Assembly: GCA_030049955.1 (NCBI GenBank) | Contig: JASIJX010000218.1 | Location: 1 to 14,238, forward strand | Origin: Acidobacteriaceae bacterium | GTDB taxonomy: Bacteria; Acidobacteriota; Terriglobia; Terriglobales; Acidobacteriaceae | Reading direction: 5' to 3' | DNA length: 14,238 nt | In this document: piece after piece, positions 1-6,073 of the stretch | Numbering within the stretch: position 1 is the stretch's first letter | How the letters are laid out: the number at the start of each line of letters is the position of its first letter | The notes under the pieces: generated by a model | What the model saw: only the letters and a program-made list of their open reading frames with translations | Told to the model about the DNA's origin: nothing | Database searches by the model: none | Program-made: the position numbers and the translations under genes

Positions 1-373
1 CTTATTTTGCGCTGGAGCGGGGAAATTTTCTGCAAGATTGGCGATGGGAGGGCGGGATTGCAAGCGGCTGATGAGAGGGGAGTTGCGAGAGCGGCGAGAA
101 AAAGATTGAGGGAATGGGGATTGACACTGCCGAGGGGCGGCTGACTTCCGCATGTCCGGCCAAAGCACCGGATGGGTGGGCGCTTACATTTTCGGAGAGC
201 CGATGTCGTGGTCACCCAGGTCCCAGAGGCGGAACTGGGGCACGCCTTTCAGCGGCTCGGGCATATCCCCGGGATATGGGTTCCCGCCGCCTTTTCCGGA
301 CAAAGCGCGAGATGCGGCGAGTCATTCATGAAAGCGGCCACCGGGAGTATACTGCGGCATTCTGACAACCAGA
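1..373. other. Left-edge stretch with no supported gene
   Basis: I see no gene I can defend here. One plus-strand frame is open from the edge to a TGA at about 141-143, but its translation is arginine-rich and resembles no family I know, so it may be either the tail of a gene to the left or chance. The short ATG-initiated frames between 114 and 504 overlap the next gene out of frame, lack ribosome binding sites and have shadow-like composition. The only signal I would keep is the promoter-like pair just upstream of position 374, listed separately. Confidence 0.5.
325..353 (+). promoter_or_regulatory. Possible sigma70 promoter for the secreted protein gene
   Basis: A good -10 hexamer, TATACT, lies at 348-353. 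Seventeen bases upstream is TTCATG (325-330), a weak -35. Transcription would start near 360, leaving a leader of only 14-26 bases before the candidate start codons. Support is the -10 match and the position only. Confidence 0.4.
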
Positions 374-820
374 ATGGAAATCCCAGTGAAGAAGTTCCTT
401 CTTGCATCGGCATTGTTTGTTCTCTGTGCGCCGGCAGCGTTTGCGGCGGAAAACCCATGGGTCGGCAGATGGAAACCAAATCACGCGAAGAGCAATTTTG
501 TTGAAGTCGAGGACTCGCTGATCATCTCCACCCCATCGGCGGGAGTCATGCGCTGGGAATATCCGGCGATTAAATTCGCAATGGAAGGGAAGCCGGATGG
601 CTCGGAGATGAGCCTCGATCTTCCATCCAAGCCGAAGGGACTCGTCGAGACTGTGACACTCCTCAGTCCAACAAAGTTGACTTACTCGGTCTTTATCGAT
701 GGCAAGATCGTCCAGCAGGGAACGGATGAGCTCTCCGCGGACGGCAAGACTCTGACGGCGACGTCCTGGATGGTTGGCAAGGAATCAGAGAAGAGAATCG
801 AAGTGTTCGACAAAGAGTAG
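374..820 (+). CDS. Small exported protein of unknown function, 148 aa
   Basis: The product begins with a classic signal peptide: basic start (VKK), hydrophobic run LLASALFVLCAPAAFA, and an A-F-A cleavage site near residue 24, giving a mature protein of about 120 residues. The mature part (NPWVGRWKPNHAKSNF...) is rich in short beta-type segments and reads like the small acidobacterial periplasmic proteins described as lipocalin-like, in which a 'W-x-G-x-W' start is followed by repeated strands. That is resemblance only and no function can be assigned. The start may be GTG at 386 rather than ATG at 374: a GGAA lies about 6 bases before the GTG, and MKK is a more usual signal-peptide start. The stop is TAG at 818-820. 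A promoter-like TATACT lies just upstream. Confidence 0.8.
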   Translation: MEIPVKKFLLASALFVLCAPAAFAAENPWVGRWKPNHAKSNFVEVEDSLIISTPSAGVMRWEYPAIKFAMEGKPDGSEMSLDLPSKPKGLVETVTLLSPTKLTYSVFIDGKIVQQGTDELSADGKTLTATSWMVGKESEKRIEVFDKE

Positions 821-860
821 CTGCGCCTTCTTTTAGCAGTCACTCGCATTCGTTCGCGCA

Positions 861-1154
861 ATGGTTCTTATCGGCAAGAGGTCAAATGCAGTGGTAGGAA
901 GGCACCTTTGCTGTCTCAGCCTTTCAGCAATGATTGCGTGCGCGAGTCTGTCCTTGGCCCAATCCGCTGCGCCTCATGAGCCCAGCAACGACCCTCGCCA
1001 CGTCGATGCCACCCAGTTTGGCGAGCGCATCACTCTCGGTCCCAATTGGCTCTTCGCACCCGGGGACGATCCTGCTTACGCCTCGCCGGTCCTCGAAGAT
1101 CACAGGCCCGCACAGCCCGATGGGGTGATTGACCTCCCGCCTTTGCCGCGATGA
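861..1154 (+). pseudogene. Probable 5' remnant of an exported sensor/phosphatase-type protein
   Basis: The frame encodes 97 residues: a hydrophobic, signal-like stretch (about 14-34), then a segment ending TLGPNWLFAPGDDPAYASP. That segment resembles the start of the periplasmic sensor domains in front of RsbU/SpoIIE-type phosphatases and histidine kinases of Acidobacteriota, where 'G-x-W-x-F-x-x-GDDP-x-x-A-x-P' is followed by 'F-D-D-S-x-W'. Here similarity stops after ASP: the next residues are unrelated and a TGA comes 25 codons later. I found no continuation in the other two frames as far as 1321, so this looks like a truncation rather than a single frameshift. There is no clear ribosome binding site. 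Family resemblance is from memory; it could also be a short orphan exported peptide. Confidence 0.4.
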
Positions 1155-1321
1155 AGTCGCGTGAAGGATGGGGCAGCCAAATGGATTGATTGGACGACGA
1201 GGACGGAAGACGCGGGTGTGCTGGCCGCCACAATTCAGGCCAGGCAGTCCAACTTTGGGCCGGAAATATGCATCGCTGTTATTACTCGGGCCTACATACG
1301 TATTGAGAGCAGGGTGAATCA

Positions 1322-2647
1322 ATGCGTCCCAATAGTTATAACGTGCGGGGGGCTGTTTGGATCATCCTTTATCTGTTCTTCGTTCTTGCCCCTCTGTTCG
1401 CGCTCCTTACGGGTTCGTTGCCGCCGCCACGCGATTTCTGGACTGAGTTCTCGGCGGCGATTGGCTTTGCCGGCCTGGCGATTATGGGCCTGCAGTTCGG
1501 TCTGACGGCGCGCTTCCGTTTTGTCACCGAGCCATGGGGCGAAGATGTTATCTATCATTTCCACCGCCAGATCTCGCTGCTAGGGGTGGGTCTGGTTGTG
1601 GCGCATCCGCTCATCCTGTTCGCCGTACGGCCGGAGTTGATCGCGCTGCTCAATTCCATCACGGCTCCGTGGCGCGCGCGCTTCGCCGCGCTGTCGGTTT
1701 ACTCGTTGATCGCTCTGGTGGTGATGGCGGTGTGGCGCACAAAGTTGAGAATCAGGTACGAGACGTGGCACCTGACTCATATCCTGCTTGCGATTATCGC
1801 CGTCACGGCGGGACTGCTGCATATGGTTGGGTGGGGTTTCTACCTGCACGACCCAAGGAAACGGGCGTTGTGGATCGGCCTGACGATTTTCTGGTTGGCA
1901 CTGCTGCTTTACGTGCGCATCGCGAAGCCGATGTTTTTGCTTCGCCGGCCGTACCGCATTTCCGAAGTGCGCAAGGAACGCGGCGATACATCGACGCTGG
2001 TGATGCAGCCTGATGGTCACCCGGGTTTCCGATTCAGCCCCGGCCAATTCGCGTGGCTGACTGTGTGGGGAAGTCCCTTCAAGATTACGGCGCACCCGTT
2101 CTCGTTCTCCTCGAGCGCCGCAGTTAGCGGCGGGCGCGTCGAGATGACGATCAGGAATCTGGGAGACTTCACGAGCGAGATTCACAAGGCGCCGGTAGGG
2201 AAACGGGTCTATCTCGATGGACCATACGGCGCGTTCACGATTGGCAATCCGGCAGATATGCATGTGTTGATCGCCGGCGGCATCGGGATTACGCCGATGA
2301 TGAGCATGATCCGCACGCTCGCCGACCAACGTGACACGCGACCCGTAATCCTGCTCTACGGTAGCGTGGATTGGGAATCGATTACCTTTCGTGAGGAGTT
2401 GGAGACGCTAAAGGCTCGGCTCAATCTGAAGGTCGTTCACGTTCTAACGAATCCGCCGGATGGCTGGGCGGGTGAGCGGGGCTTCATTACCGCCGAGGTG
2501 TTCAAGCGTCATCTGCCGCCGCCCTATGGCGGCCATGAGTACTTCATCTGCGGGCCGAACGTGATGATGGATGCGATTGAAAAGGCACTGGGCGAGATGC
2601 ATGTGCCAATGTCGAAGTATCATTCCGAGCGCTATAGTTTCGTCTAG
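1322..2647 (+). CDS. Ferric-reductase/NADPH-oxidase-like transmembrane flavocytochrome, 441 aa
   Basis: The product is a membrane electron carrier that would take electrons from cytoplasmic NAD(P)H through FAD to two b hemes and on to an acceptor across the membrane. The N-terminal half (about 10-200) has around six membrane spans. Four histidines are placed as in the ferric reductase/NOX family: H81 and H95 in one helix and H153 and H167 in another, each pair separated by 13 residues; H150 is a further candidate. The C-terminal half has the FAD motif HPFS (258-261), the DGPYG loop (299-303), the nucleotide motif GGIGITP (319-325), CGP (410-412) and a terminal HSERYSF (434-440). The length is normal for a bacterial ferric-reductase-like protein. 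The ATG at 1322 follows GAGCAGGGTGA, a fair ribosome binding site. Physiological acceptor (iron, oxygen, or a redox partner) cannot be told from sequence. Confidence 0.93.
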   Translation: MRPNSYNVRGAVWIILYLFFVLAPLFALLTGSLPPPRDFWTEFSAAIGFAGLAIMGLQFGLTARFRFVTEPWGEDVIYHFHRQISLLGVGLVVAHPLILFAVRPELIALLNSITAPWRARFAALSVYSLIALVVMAVWRTKLRIRYETWHLTHILLAIIAVTAGLLHMVGWGFYLHDPRKRALWIGLTIFWLALLLYVRIAKPMFLLRRPYRISEVRKERGDTSTLVMQPDGHPGFRFSPGQFAWLTVWGSPFKITAHPFSFSSSAAVSGGRVEMTIRNLGDFTSEIHKAPVGKRVYLDGPYGAFTIGNPADMHVLIAGGIGITPMMSMIRTLADQRDTRPVILLYGSVDWESITFREELETLKARLNLKVVHVLTNPPDGWAGERGFITAEVFKRHLPPPYGGHEYFICGPNVMMDAIEKALGEMHVPMSKYHSERYSFV

Positions 2648-2658
2648 TGAGAGGTTGA

Positions 2659-2763
2659 ATGCGCCGTTTGTTTGCCGACCGATTAGTGTTCCTGACAGGA
2701 GTGATCGTGATATTGATGTCGATCGCCTTCGCGCTTTTGCGCGTAGCCAGCGGCAGGCAATGA
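2659..2763 (+). CDS. Possible 34-aa single-span membrane microprotein or truncated signal anchor
   Basis: The start ATG is 11 bases after the flavocytochrome stop and is preceded by GAGAGG (2649-2654) with a 4-base spacing. The peptide begins with basic residues (MRRLFADR), continues with about 20 hydrophobic residues (LVFLTGVIVILMSIAFALL) and ends RVASGRQ before TGA. This is either a membrane microprotein co-translated with the flavocytochrome or the leftover anchor of a longer protein, for example a membrane-bound cytochrome whose body has been lost. I searched the following 150 bases in three frames and saw no CxxCH heme motif. Base composition and coupling support translation; function is unknown. 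Confidence 0.45.
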   Translation: MRRLFADRLVFLTGVIVILMSIAFALLRVASGRQ

Positions 2764-2909
2764 TACTGACCAACTGCGAATCAGGAGCAGAGTTTCCGAC
2801 GCACGTTCCTTGAGGGAATCAAGAATTTCCTGGACCTAAGGACTGGCCGGAGTCTCCACCCATCGATGGATGATTAATCTTCTGTGGCCCGCGTAAGATG
2901 CGTCCTTGA

Positions 2910-3050
2910 GTGGATCAATGCAGACAGATCGGATTGGCTGCGGTCATTGCCGTCGTGACCGGCGAGTCGATTGCTCGGGATATTTTTCTTACGCGTGCGA
3001 CGATGGCAAAGTCTCTCGGCTTGCCTGCGCTGCTGGCCCCTCAACCATAA
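2910..3050 (+). CDS. Possible 46-aa hydrophobic small ORF upstream of the AhpD-like gene
   Basis: A GTG-initiated frame encodes a short peptide with a hydrophobic segment (IGLAAVIAVVTG) and a C-terminal half that reads like real protein (ESIARDIFLTRATMAKSLG...). Its TAA is at 3048-3050, immediately before the ribosome binding site of the AhpD-like gene, so the two would be translationally close. No clear Shine-Dalgarno precedes the GTG, and the peptide could equally be the C-terminal remnant of a decayed membrane protein. I do not recognise the family. Confidence 0.3.
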   Translation: MDQCRQIGLAAVIAVVTGESIARDIFLTRATMAKSLGLPALLAPQP

Positions 3051-3063
3051 AAGGAGAGTTTCC

Positions 3064-3636
3064 ATGCCACATATTGCATTGCCGGAAGGGCTACCTGGAA
3101 TCCGCGGCGCAATGGCCTTTCGGCCAGAGGCGGCAAAGCCACTGAATGAATTGGTAGAAGTGCTGCTGCGCGGACCAAGCACACTTTCACTCGGAGAGCG
3201 CGAACTGATCGCCACGTATGTCTCCTATCTGAATGATTGCTATTACTGCCAGATGAGTCATGGGGCGATTGCGGCAGCGCATTTGAACGGCGATGAAGAG
3301 CTGGTGAAGCGCGTGAAGGCGGACTTCCATCACGCGGATATTTCCGAAAAGGTGAAAGCGCTGCTGGTGATTGCGGCCAAGGTGCAGAAGGGCGGCAAGA
3401 ACGTAACCGCGGATGACGTTGGGGATGCGCGCAGTGCGGGCGCGACCGATGTTGAAATCCACGATACGGTGCTTATCGCCGCGGCATTCTGCATGTATAA
3501 CCGCTACGTGGATGGGCTTGGCACGACGCAGCCTCGCGATGAGGCGTTATACCGTGAACGCGGCAAAGCGGTCGCGCGCGATGGGTACATCGCGATCAGC
3601 AAAACGTATCTGCCTGCCGCGACCGCTGCGCGCTGA
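3064..3636 (+). CDS. AhpD-like / carboxymuconolactone decarboxylase family protein, 190 aa
   Basis: The protein carries the AhpD-type redox centre: C59-x-x-C62 followed by H66, with a glutamate (E47) twelve residues before the first cysteine. This is the same spacing as the E/C/C/H proton-relay set of AhpD, the alkyl hydroperoxidase partner protein. The surrounding sequence (L-x-x-x-ERELIATYVSYLNDCYYCQMSH) is typical of 'peroxidase-related' members of the carboxymuconolactone decarboxylase superfamily, all-alpha proteins that usually form multimers. It most likely acts as a thiol-dependent peroxidase or disulfide carrier in the cytoplasm; the decarboxylase reaction is unlikely because those enzymes lack the CxxC. 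The start at 3064 is chosen because AGGAGAG sits just upstream at 3052-3058; an in-frame ATG at 2971 would add 31 unrelated residues and has no such site. No ahpC lies in the window. Confidence 0.92.
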   Translation: MPHIALPEGLPGIRGAMAFRPEAAKPLNELVEVLLRGPSTLSLGERELIATYVSYLNDCYYCQMSHGAIAAAHLNGDEELVKRVKADFHHADISEKVKALLVIAAKVQKGGKNVTADDVGDARSAGATDVEIHDTVLIAAAFCMYNRYVDGLGTTQPRDEALYRERGKAVARDGYIAISKTYLPAATAAR

Positions 3637-3749
3637 GACGGCGGACGGCTCGGGAATGGGCGCCTGATCTGGAATCCGTTGCCGGGCTCAAACAAGGGTA
3701 ATGCGCTTGCCTGTGCAGCCCATGGAGCCCCGCGCAATCTTACCGGTAC

Positions 3750-3766
3750 GATGTAAAAACTACATC
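3750..3766. promoter_or_regulatory. Perfect palindrome GATGTA-N5-TACATC, candidate operator
   Basis: Two perfect 6-base arms (3750-3755 and 3761-3766) are separated by AAAAC. They lie in the 296-base gap between the AhpD-like gene and the OmpA-like lipoprotein gene, where a regulator would be expected to act. CCGG tetramers (3743-3746 and 3771-3774) flank them. The site could also fold as a small hairpin, but there is no T-run, so it is not a terminator. The rest of this gap shows nothing I can name. Confidence 0.3.
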
Positions 3767-3932
3767 ACTTCCGGATCTGTCTGCGGCTTGCGCTTTTTGG
3801 TAACTTATTGAATCCATTGCGTACGATCAGCTTCGACCGGTTGGCATCGAAGATGCTATCTCCCTGATCGGGTAGACACGGCCTGTGTATCTCGTTCGAC
3901 CTCGGAGGCCGGAAGAAATGAGGAGAGTGATC

Positions 3933-4661
3933 ATGAATCGCTTCGGTTTCGTAGTAACGGCTGCAGCACTGACGGTCTTTGGAGTCTCCGGCTGCGCCAC
4001 GAAGAATTATGTGAGGAACCAGACGGCGCCCCTGGTGGACCACACAGGTCAACTGGAGCAGAAGTCAGCGGAGAACAACCGCCAGATCCATGACGTGGAT
4101 CAGCGCGCGCAGGCCGGGATTCAGCAGGCGCAGAGTTCGGCTGACCAGGCGAACCAGAACGCGCAGAACGCCGCAAACCAGGCGAACCAGGCCAACCAGG
4201 CGGCCAACGATGTGGCGAACCGCGCCGACTCGCTGGATGCCGTTGTGAAGGGCCTGGACAACTACCATCAGCTCGCGGATGTGACGGTCACCTTCGGCTT
4301 TGACAAGTCCGTTCTGACTGCGGACGACAAGGAACAGCTGGACACCTTTGCCGGCCAGCTTGCGAATGCGAAGAGCTACATTCTGGCGGTGACGGGCGGG
4401 ACGGATACCACCGGATCGGCACAGTACAACTATGAACTGAGCAACCGCCGCGCGGATGCCGTGGTGCAGTACCTGGCTTCGAAGTACAACATTCCTGCCC
4501 GCCGGTTCTACCTGATCGGCATTGGCAAGGACCAGCAGGTGGCGCCGGATGATACCCGCGCCGGCCGGCAGCAGAACCGCCGCGTGAAGGTGCAGCTGCT
4601 GTCGAATATGGGCAATCCGCAAGAACAGCAGGCGCCGGCAGCGCCGACGGGCGGGCAGTAG
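3933..4661 (+). CDS. OmpA-family peptidoglycan-associated lipoprotein, 242 aa
   Basis: The protein has a lipoprotein signal peptide with lipobox V18-S19-G20-C21, so it should be lipidated and probably sorted to the outer membrane. Residues about 30-100 are an alanine/glutamine/asparagine-rich coiled coil built of QANQ-type repeats, like a spacer across the periplasm (compare Lpp and the trimeric coiled coils). Residues about 110-228 form an OmpA C-terminal domain: VTFGFDKSVLT, then GTDTTGSAQYNYELSNRRADAVV, ending NRRVKV. D158 and R173 are spaced like the two residues that hold the diaminopimelate of peptidoglycan in OmpA. The likely role is anchoring the outer membrane to the wall. The start at 3933 is preferred because AGGAGAG is at 3921-3927 and the signal peptide then has normal length; ATG at 3918 is the alternative. 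The gene is monocistronic and ends at a strong terminator. Confidence 0.93.
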   Translation: MNRFGFVVTAAALTVFGVSGCATKNYVRNQTAPLVDHTGQLEQKSAENNRQIHDVDQRAQAGIQQAQSSADQANQNAQNAANQANQANQAANDVANRADSLDAVVKGLDNYHQLADVTVTFGFDKSVLTADDKEQLDTFAGQLANAKSYILAVTGGTDTTGSAQYNYELSNRRADAVVQYLASKYNIPARRFYLIGIGKDQQVAPDDTRAGRQQNRRVKVQLLSNMGNPQEQQAPAAPTGGQ

Positions 4662-4708
4662 ATTTCTCTCGGTCGATTCTCCCTGGGTGAAAAAGCAGAA
4701 TAAAGAGA

Positions 4709-4738
4709 CAGGCCCGCAGTTTGCGGGCCTGCTTTTTT
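4709..4738 (+). terminator. Intrinsic terminator of the OmpA-family lipoprotein gene
   Basis: A perfect 10-bp stem, CAGGCCCGCA (4709-4718) and TGCGGGCCTG (4722-4731), closes on a GTT loop and is followed by C and six T. It lies 47 bases after the stop codon. An upstream AAAAAGCAG could pair with the CTGCTTTTTT tail. Confidence 0.93.
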
Positions 4739-4782
4739 GTTGCTTAAAAACGCGATGTGCGCGGCTCAAACTTCGAAACACG

Positions 4783-4844
4783 TTCCTCAGCGGCTGAAGC
4801 CGCGCTGATTTTTGCATGTTTTGCGGCATGGCTAAAGCTGTGCC
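4783..4844. repeat. Twin-hairpin intergenic element, REP-like
   Basis: Two short hairpins sit side by side between two convergent genes. The first is GCGGCT-GA-AGCCGC (4790-4803), extended by flanking CAG/CTG. The second is GGCATGGCTAAAGCTGTGCC (4825-4844), nine pairs including two G-T around a two-base turn. Paired 'GCGGCT-aa-AGCCGC' and 'GGCATGGCT-aa-AGCCATGCC' hairpins are what I would expect of a dispersed intergenic repeat in acidobacterial genomes, but I cannot confirm copy number. Neither is followed by a convincing T-run. Confidence 0.4.
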
Positions 4845-4911
4845 CTTTCAAAACTGCGGCAATGTCAGCGGTACTACGGCAATGTCGGCAGCCTGACGAG
4901 AGTAGGCACAC

Positions 4912-5508
4912 TCACGCGAGGGATTTCACGTGCTCCGCGCGCACGTCGTTGGCAGTGAACAGCCGCAGGAATGGCGCGCCCTTGGCTGCGGCTTCGACTG
5001 CGGGACGACCGTTGGCTTCTTCACGCTCCACGATGCAGACGACCGCGACGACATTCATGCCGGCCTCCTGCGCTGCTTCGATGGCGTTGATCGTTGAGCT
5101 GCCGGTGGTGCAGACGTCATCGACGATGACTACGCGCGCGCCTTCGCGGGAGAATCCTTCGATGAGACGGCCGGTGCCATGCGCCTTTTCTGCCTTGCGT
5201 ACCAGGAAGCCGTGAAGCAAGGGTGCAGACGGTTGCGACTGCGCGCGCCAGGCGCTGGCGGTGGCGACGTTCGAGACGATGGGGTCGGCGCCCATGGTGA
5301 GTCCGCCTACGGCTTCGGCTTCGATGCCGTTAGTTTCGAGAAGCTCGAGGATGGCGTGGCCGGTGAGGCGTCCGCCTTCGGCGTGCAGCGTGGTGATGCG
5401 GCAATCGATGTAGTAGTCGCTGGCGCCGCCAGAGGACAGTTTGAATTGGCCGAGGCGGAAGCTGGTGCGGGCGAGGAGGGAGAGAAGCTGTTGGGCGTGC
5501 GTGGGCAT
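4912..5508 (-). CDS. pyrE: Orotate phosphoribosyltransferase, 198 aa
   Basis: PyrE joins orotate to PRPP to make orotidine 5'-monophosphate in de novo pyrimidine synthesis, in the cytoplasm as a homodimer. The N-terminus (LLARTSFRLGQFKLSSGGASDYYIDCR) is the characteristic substrate-side start of PyrE. VGGLTMGADPI follows, then the flexible-loop segment VRKAEKAHGTGRLIEG with its lysine and histidine, then the PRPP-binding motif VVIVDDVCTTGSST with D130 and D131. The length is normal. No strong ribosome binding site precedes the ATG. Only 14 bases separate the start codon from the heptanucleotide array at 5523, so the leader and promoter region of pyrE consist of repeat DNA or lie further upstream in the uvrA-protease transcript. 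Confidence 0.96.
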   Translation of the reverse strand: MPTHAQQLLSLLARTSFRLGQFKLSSGGASDYYIDCRITTLHAEGGRLTGHAILELLETNGIEAEAVGGLTMGADPIVSNVATASAWRAQSQPSAPLLHGFLVRKAEKAHGTGRLIEGFSREGARVVIVDDVCTTGSSTINAIEAAQEAGMNVVAVVCIVEREEANGRPAVEAAAKGAPFLRLFTANDVRAEHVKSLA

Positions 5509-5522
5509 TGAGTAGATTTTAA

Positions 5523-5634
5523 GGGAACAGGGAACAGGGAACAGGGAACAGGGAACAGGGAACAGGGAACAGGGAATAGGGAATAGGGAGCAGGGAATAG
5601 GGAATAGGGAGCAGGGAATAGGGAATAGGGAATT
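5523..5634. repeat. Heptanucleotide tandem array, 16 units, left side of the cassette
   Basis: Sixteen back-to-back 7-base units read on the plus strand. The first seven (5523-5571) are all GGGAACA. The next nine have a higher-order period of three: GGGAATA, GGGAATA, GGGAGCA, repeated twice, then GGGAATA, GGGAATA, GGGAATT. The array begins 14 bases from the pyrE start and ends one base from the stop of the four-helix-bundle gene. The plus strand has a GGG every 7 bases, which fits the usual G-quadruplex motif. Confidence 0.97.
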
Positions 5635-5635
5635 G

Positions 5636-6001
5636 TTACCTATCTGGTCTTTTCAGCTTGTTCATCATTGCGACGAGCATCCGACTTACCTCTTCGGAGA
5701 GTTCTTCTGTCTGTCGCCGGACAGAAGTATTGCCGAACCCCAGTCCATCGGCTATGACGAGCTGTGTTTGTAATTCGCAGTTCGATCCCCTCGCATGTCC
5801 GAGAAAAATTAGATATTCGCCACGAGTCGACTTGCCAAATCCTTCGGCAATATTGCTTGCGATCGAAACAGATGCCCGCCGAAGCTGGTTTGTAAGTCCA
5901 AAGCGCTCTGAATCAGGGAAGGTTGCTGTGAGCTTATATGTGGCCAGGCTTAACTGCACTGCGCGTTGCCATACGATGAGTTCTTTGAAGTGACTTCCCA
6001 T
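5636..6001 (-). CDS. Four-helix-bundle protein, S23/IVP family, 121 aa
   Basis: The protein is a typical member of the small four-helix-bundle family first known from open frames inside intervening sequences of 23S rRNA (the S23 or IVP proteins) and related to the Avd accessory protein of diversity-generating retroelements. The family pattern is complete: FKELIVWQRAVQLSLATY, FPDSERFGLTNQLRRASVSI, ASNIAEGFGKSTRGEYLIFL, then ARGSNCELQTQL and a last helix. Members are thought to form pentamer-like bundles and bind nucleic acid, but the role of free-standing copies is unknown. The ATG at 6001 is preceded by AGGGAG. No reverse transcriptase or rRNA is nearby. The gene is flanked on both sides by inverted heptanucleotide repeats and sits between the protease and pyrE genes on the same strand. 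Confidence 0.92.
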   Translation of the reverse strand: MGSHFKELIVWQRAVQLSLATYKLTATFPDSERFGLTNQLRRASVSIASNIAEGFGKSTRGEYLIFLGHARGSNCELQTQLVIADGLGFGNTSVRRQTEELSEEVSRMLVAMMNKLKRPDR

Positions 6002-6038
6002 ACGCTCCCTGAGATCGCACCGGTACCACAGTTTTACC

Positions 6039-6066
6039 TGTTCCCTATTCCCTGATCCCTGTTCCC
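6039..6066. repeat. Heptanucleotide array, 4 units, right side of the cassette (inverted)
   Basis: Four 7-base units read on the plus strand as TGTTCCC, TATTCCC, TGATCCC, TGTTCCC. They are the reverse complement of the GGGAACA family at 5523-5634, so the two arrays are inverted with respect to each other. The array starts 37 bases upstream of the four-helix-bundle start and ends 7 bases from the protease stop codon. Confidence 0.93.
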
Positions 6067-6073
6067 TTGCCTT

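Larger units (their letters stand above)
5521..6068. mobile_element. Putative four-helix-bundle cassette with inverted heptad ends
   Basis: A 548-bp unit holds a single gene. Both outer ends read inward as AAGGGAACAGGGA: plus strand 5521-5533 and the reverse complement at 6056-6068. Each continues into GGGAACA-type repeats. The unit sits between the stop of the protease gene (6074) and the start of pyrE (5508) in an otherwise compact same-strand cluster, and its gene is visibly less GC-rich than its neighbours. No transposase is present and I see no target-site duplication, so movement would have to be in trans or by recombination. Calling it mobile is inference from architecture. Confidence 0.4.

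Noticed and set aside
1580..2329. Minus-strand open frame of 249 codons
   Set aside because: It is opposite the flavocytochrome gene and its H/R/Q-rich composition is that of a shadow.
2971..3063. N-terminal extension of the AhpD-like protein from ATG 2971
   Set aside because: The strong AGGAGAG site is just before ATG 3064, and the extra residues do not look like part of the family.
4790..4812. Second terminator after the OmpA-family gene
   Set aside because: The GCGGCT/AGCCGC hairpin is followed by only five T after an 8-base gap; the real terminator at 4709-4738 is far stronger.
4065..4829. Minus-strand open frame of 254 codons
   Set aside because: It runs opposite the OmpA-family gene and through its terminator; no ribosome binding site or domain.
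5523..5634. CRISPR array
   Set aside because: The repeats are 7 bases with no spacers, and no cas gene is present; it is a simple tandem array.
5636..6001. Diversity-generating retroelement, suggested by the Avd-like protein
   Set aside because: No reverse transcriptase and no template/variable repeat pair is visible; only the four-helix-bundle family link exists.
5636..6001. 23S rRNA intervening sequence
   Set aside because: No rRNA sequence flanks the gene; its neighbours are pyrE and a protease gene.
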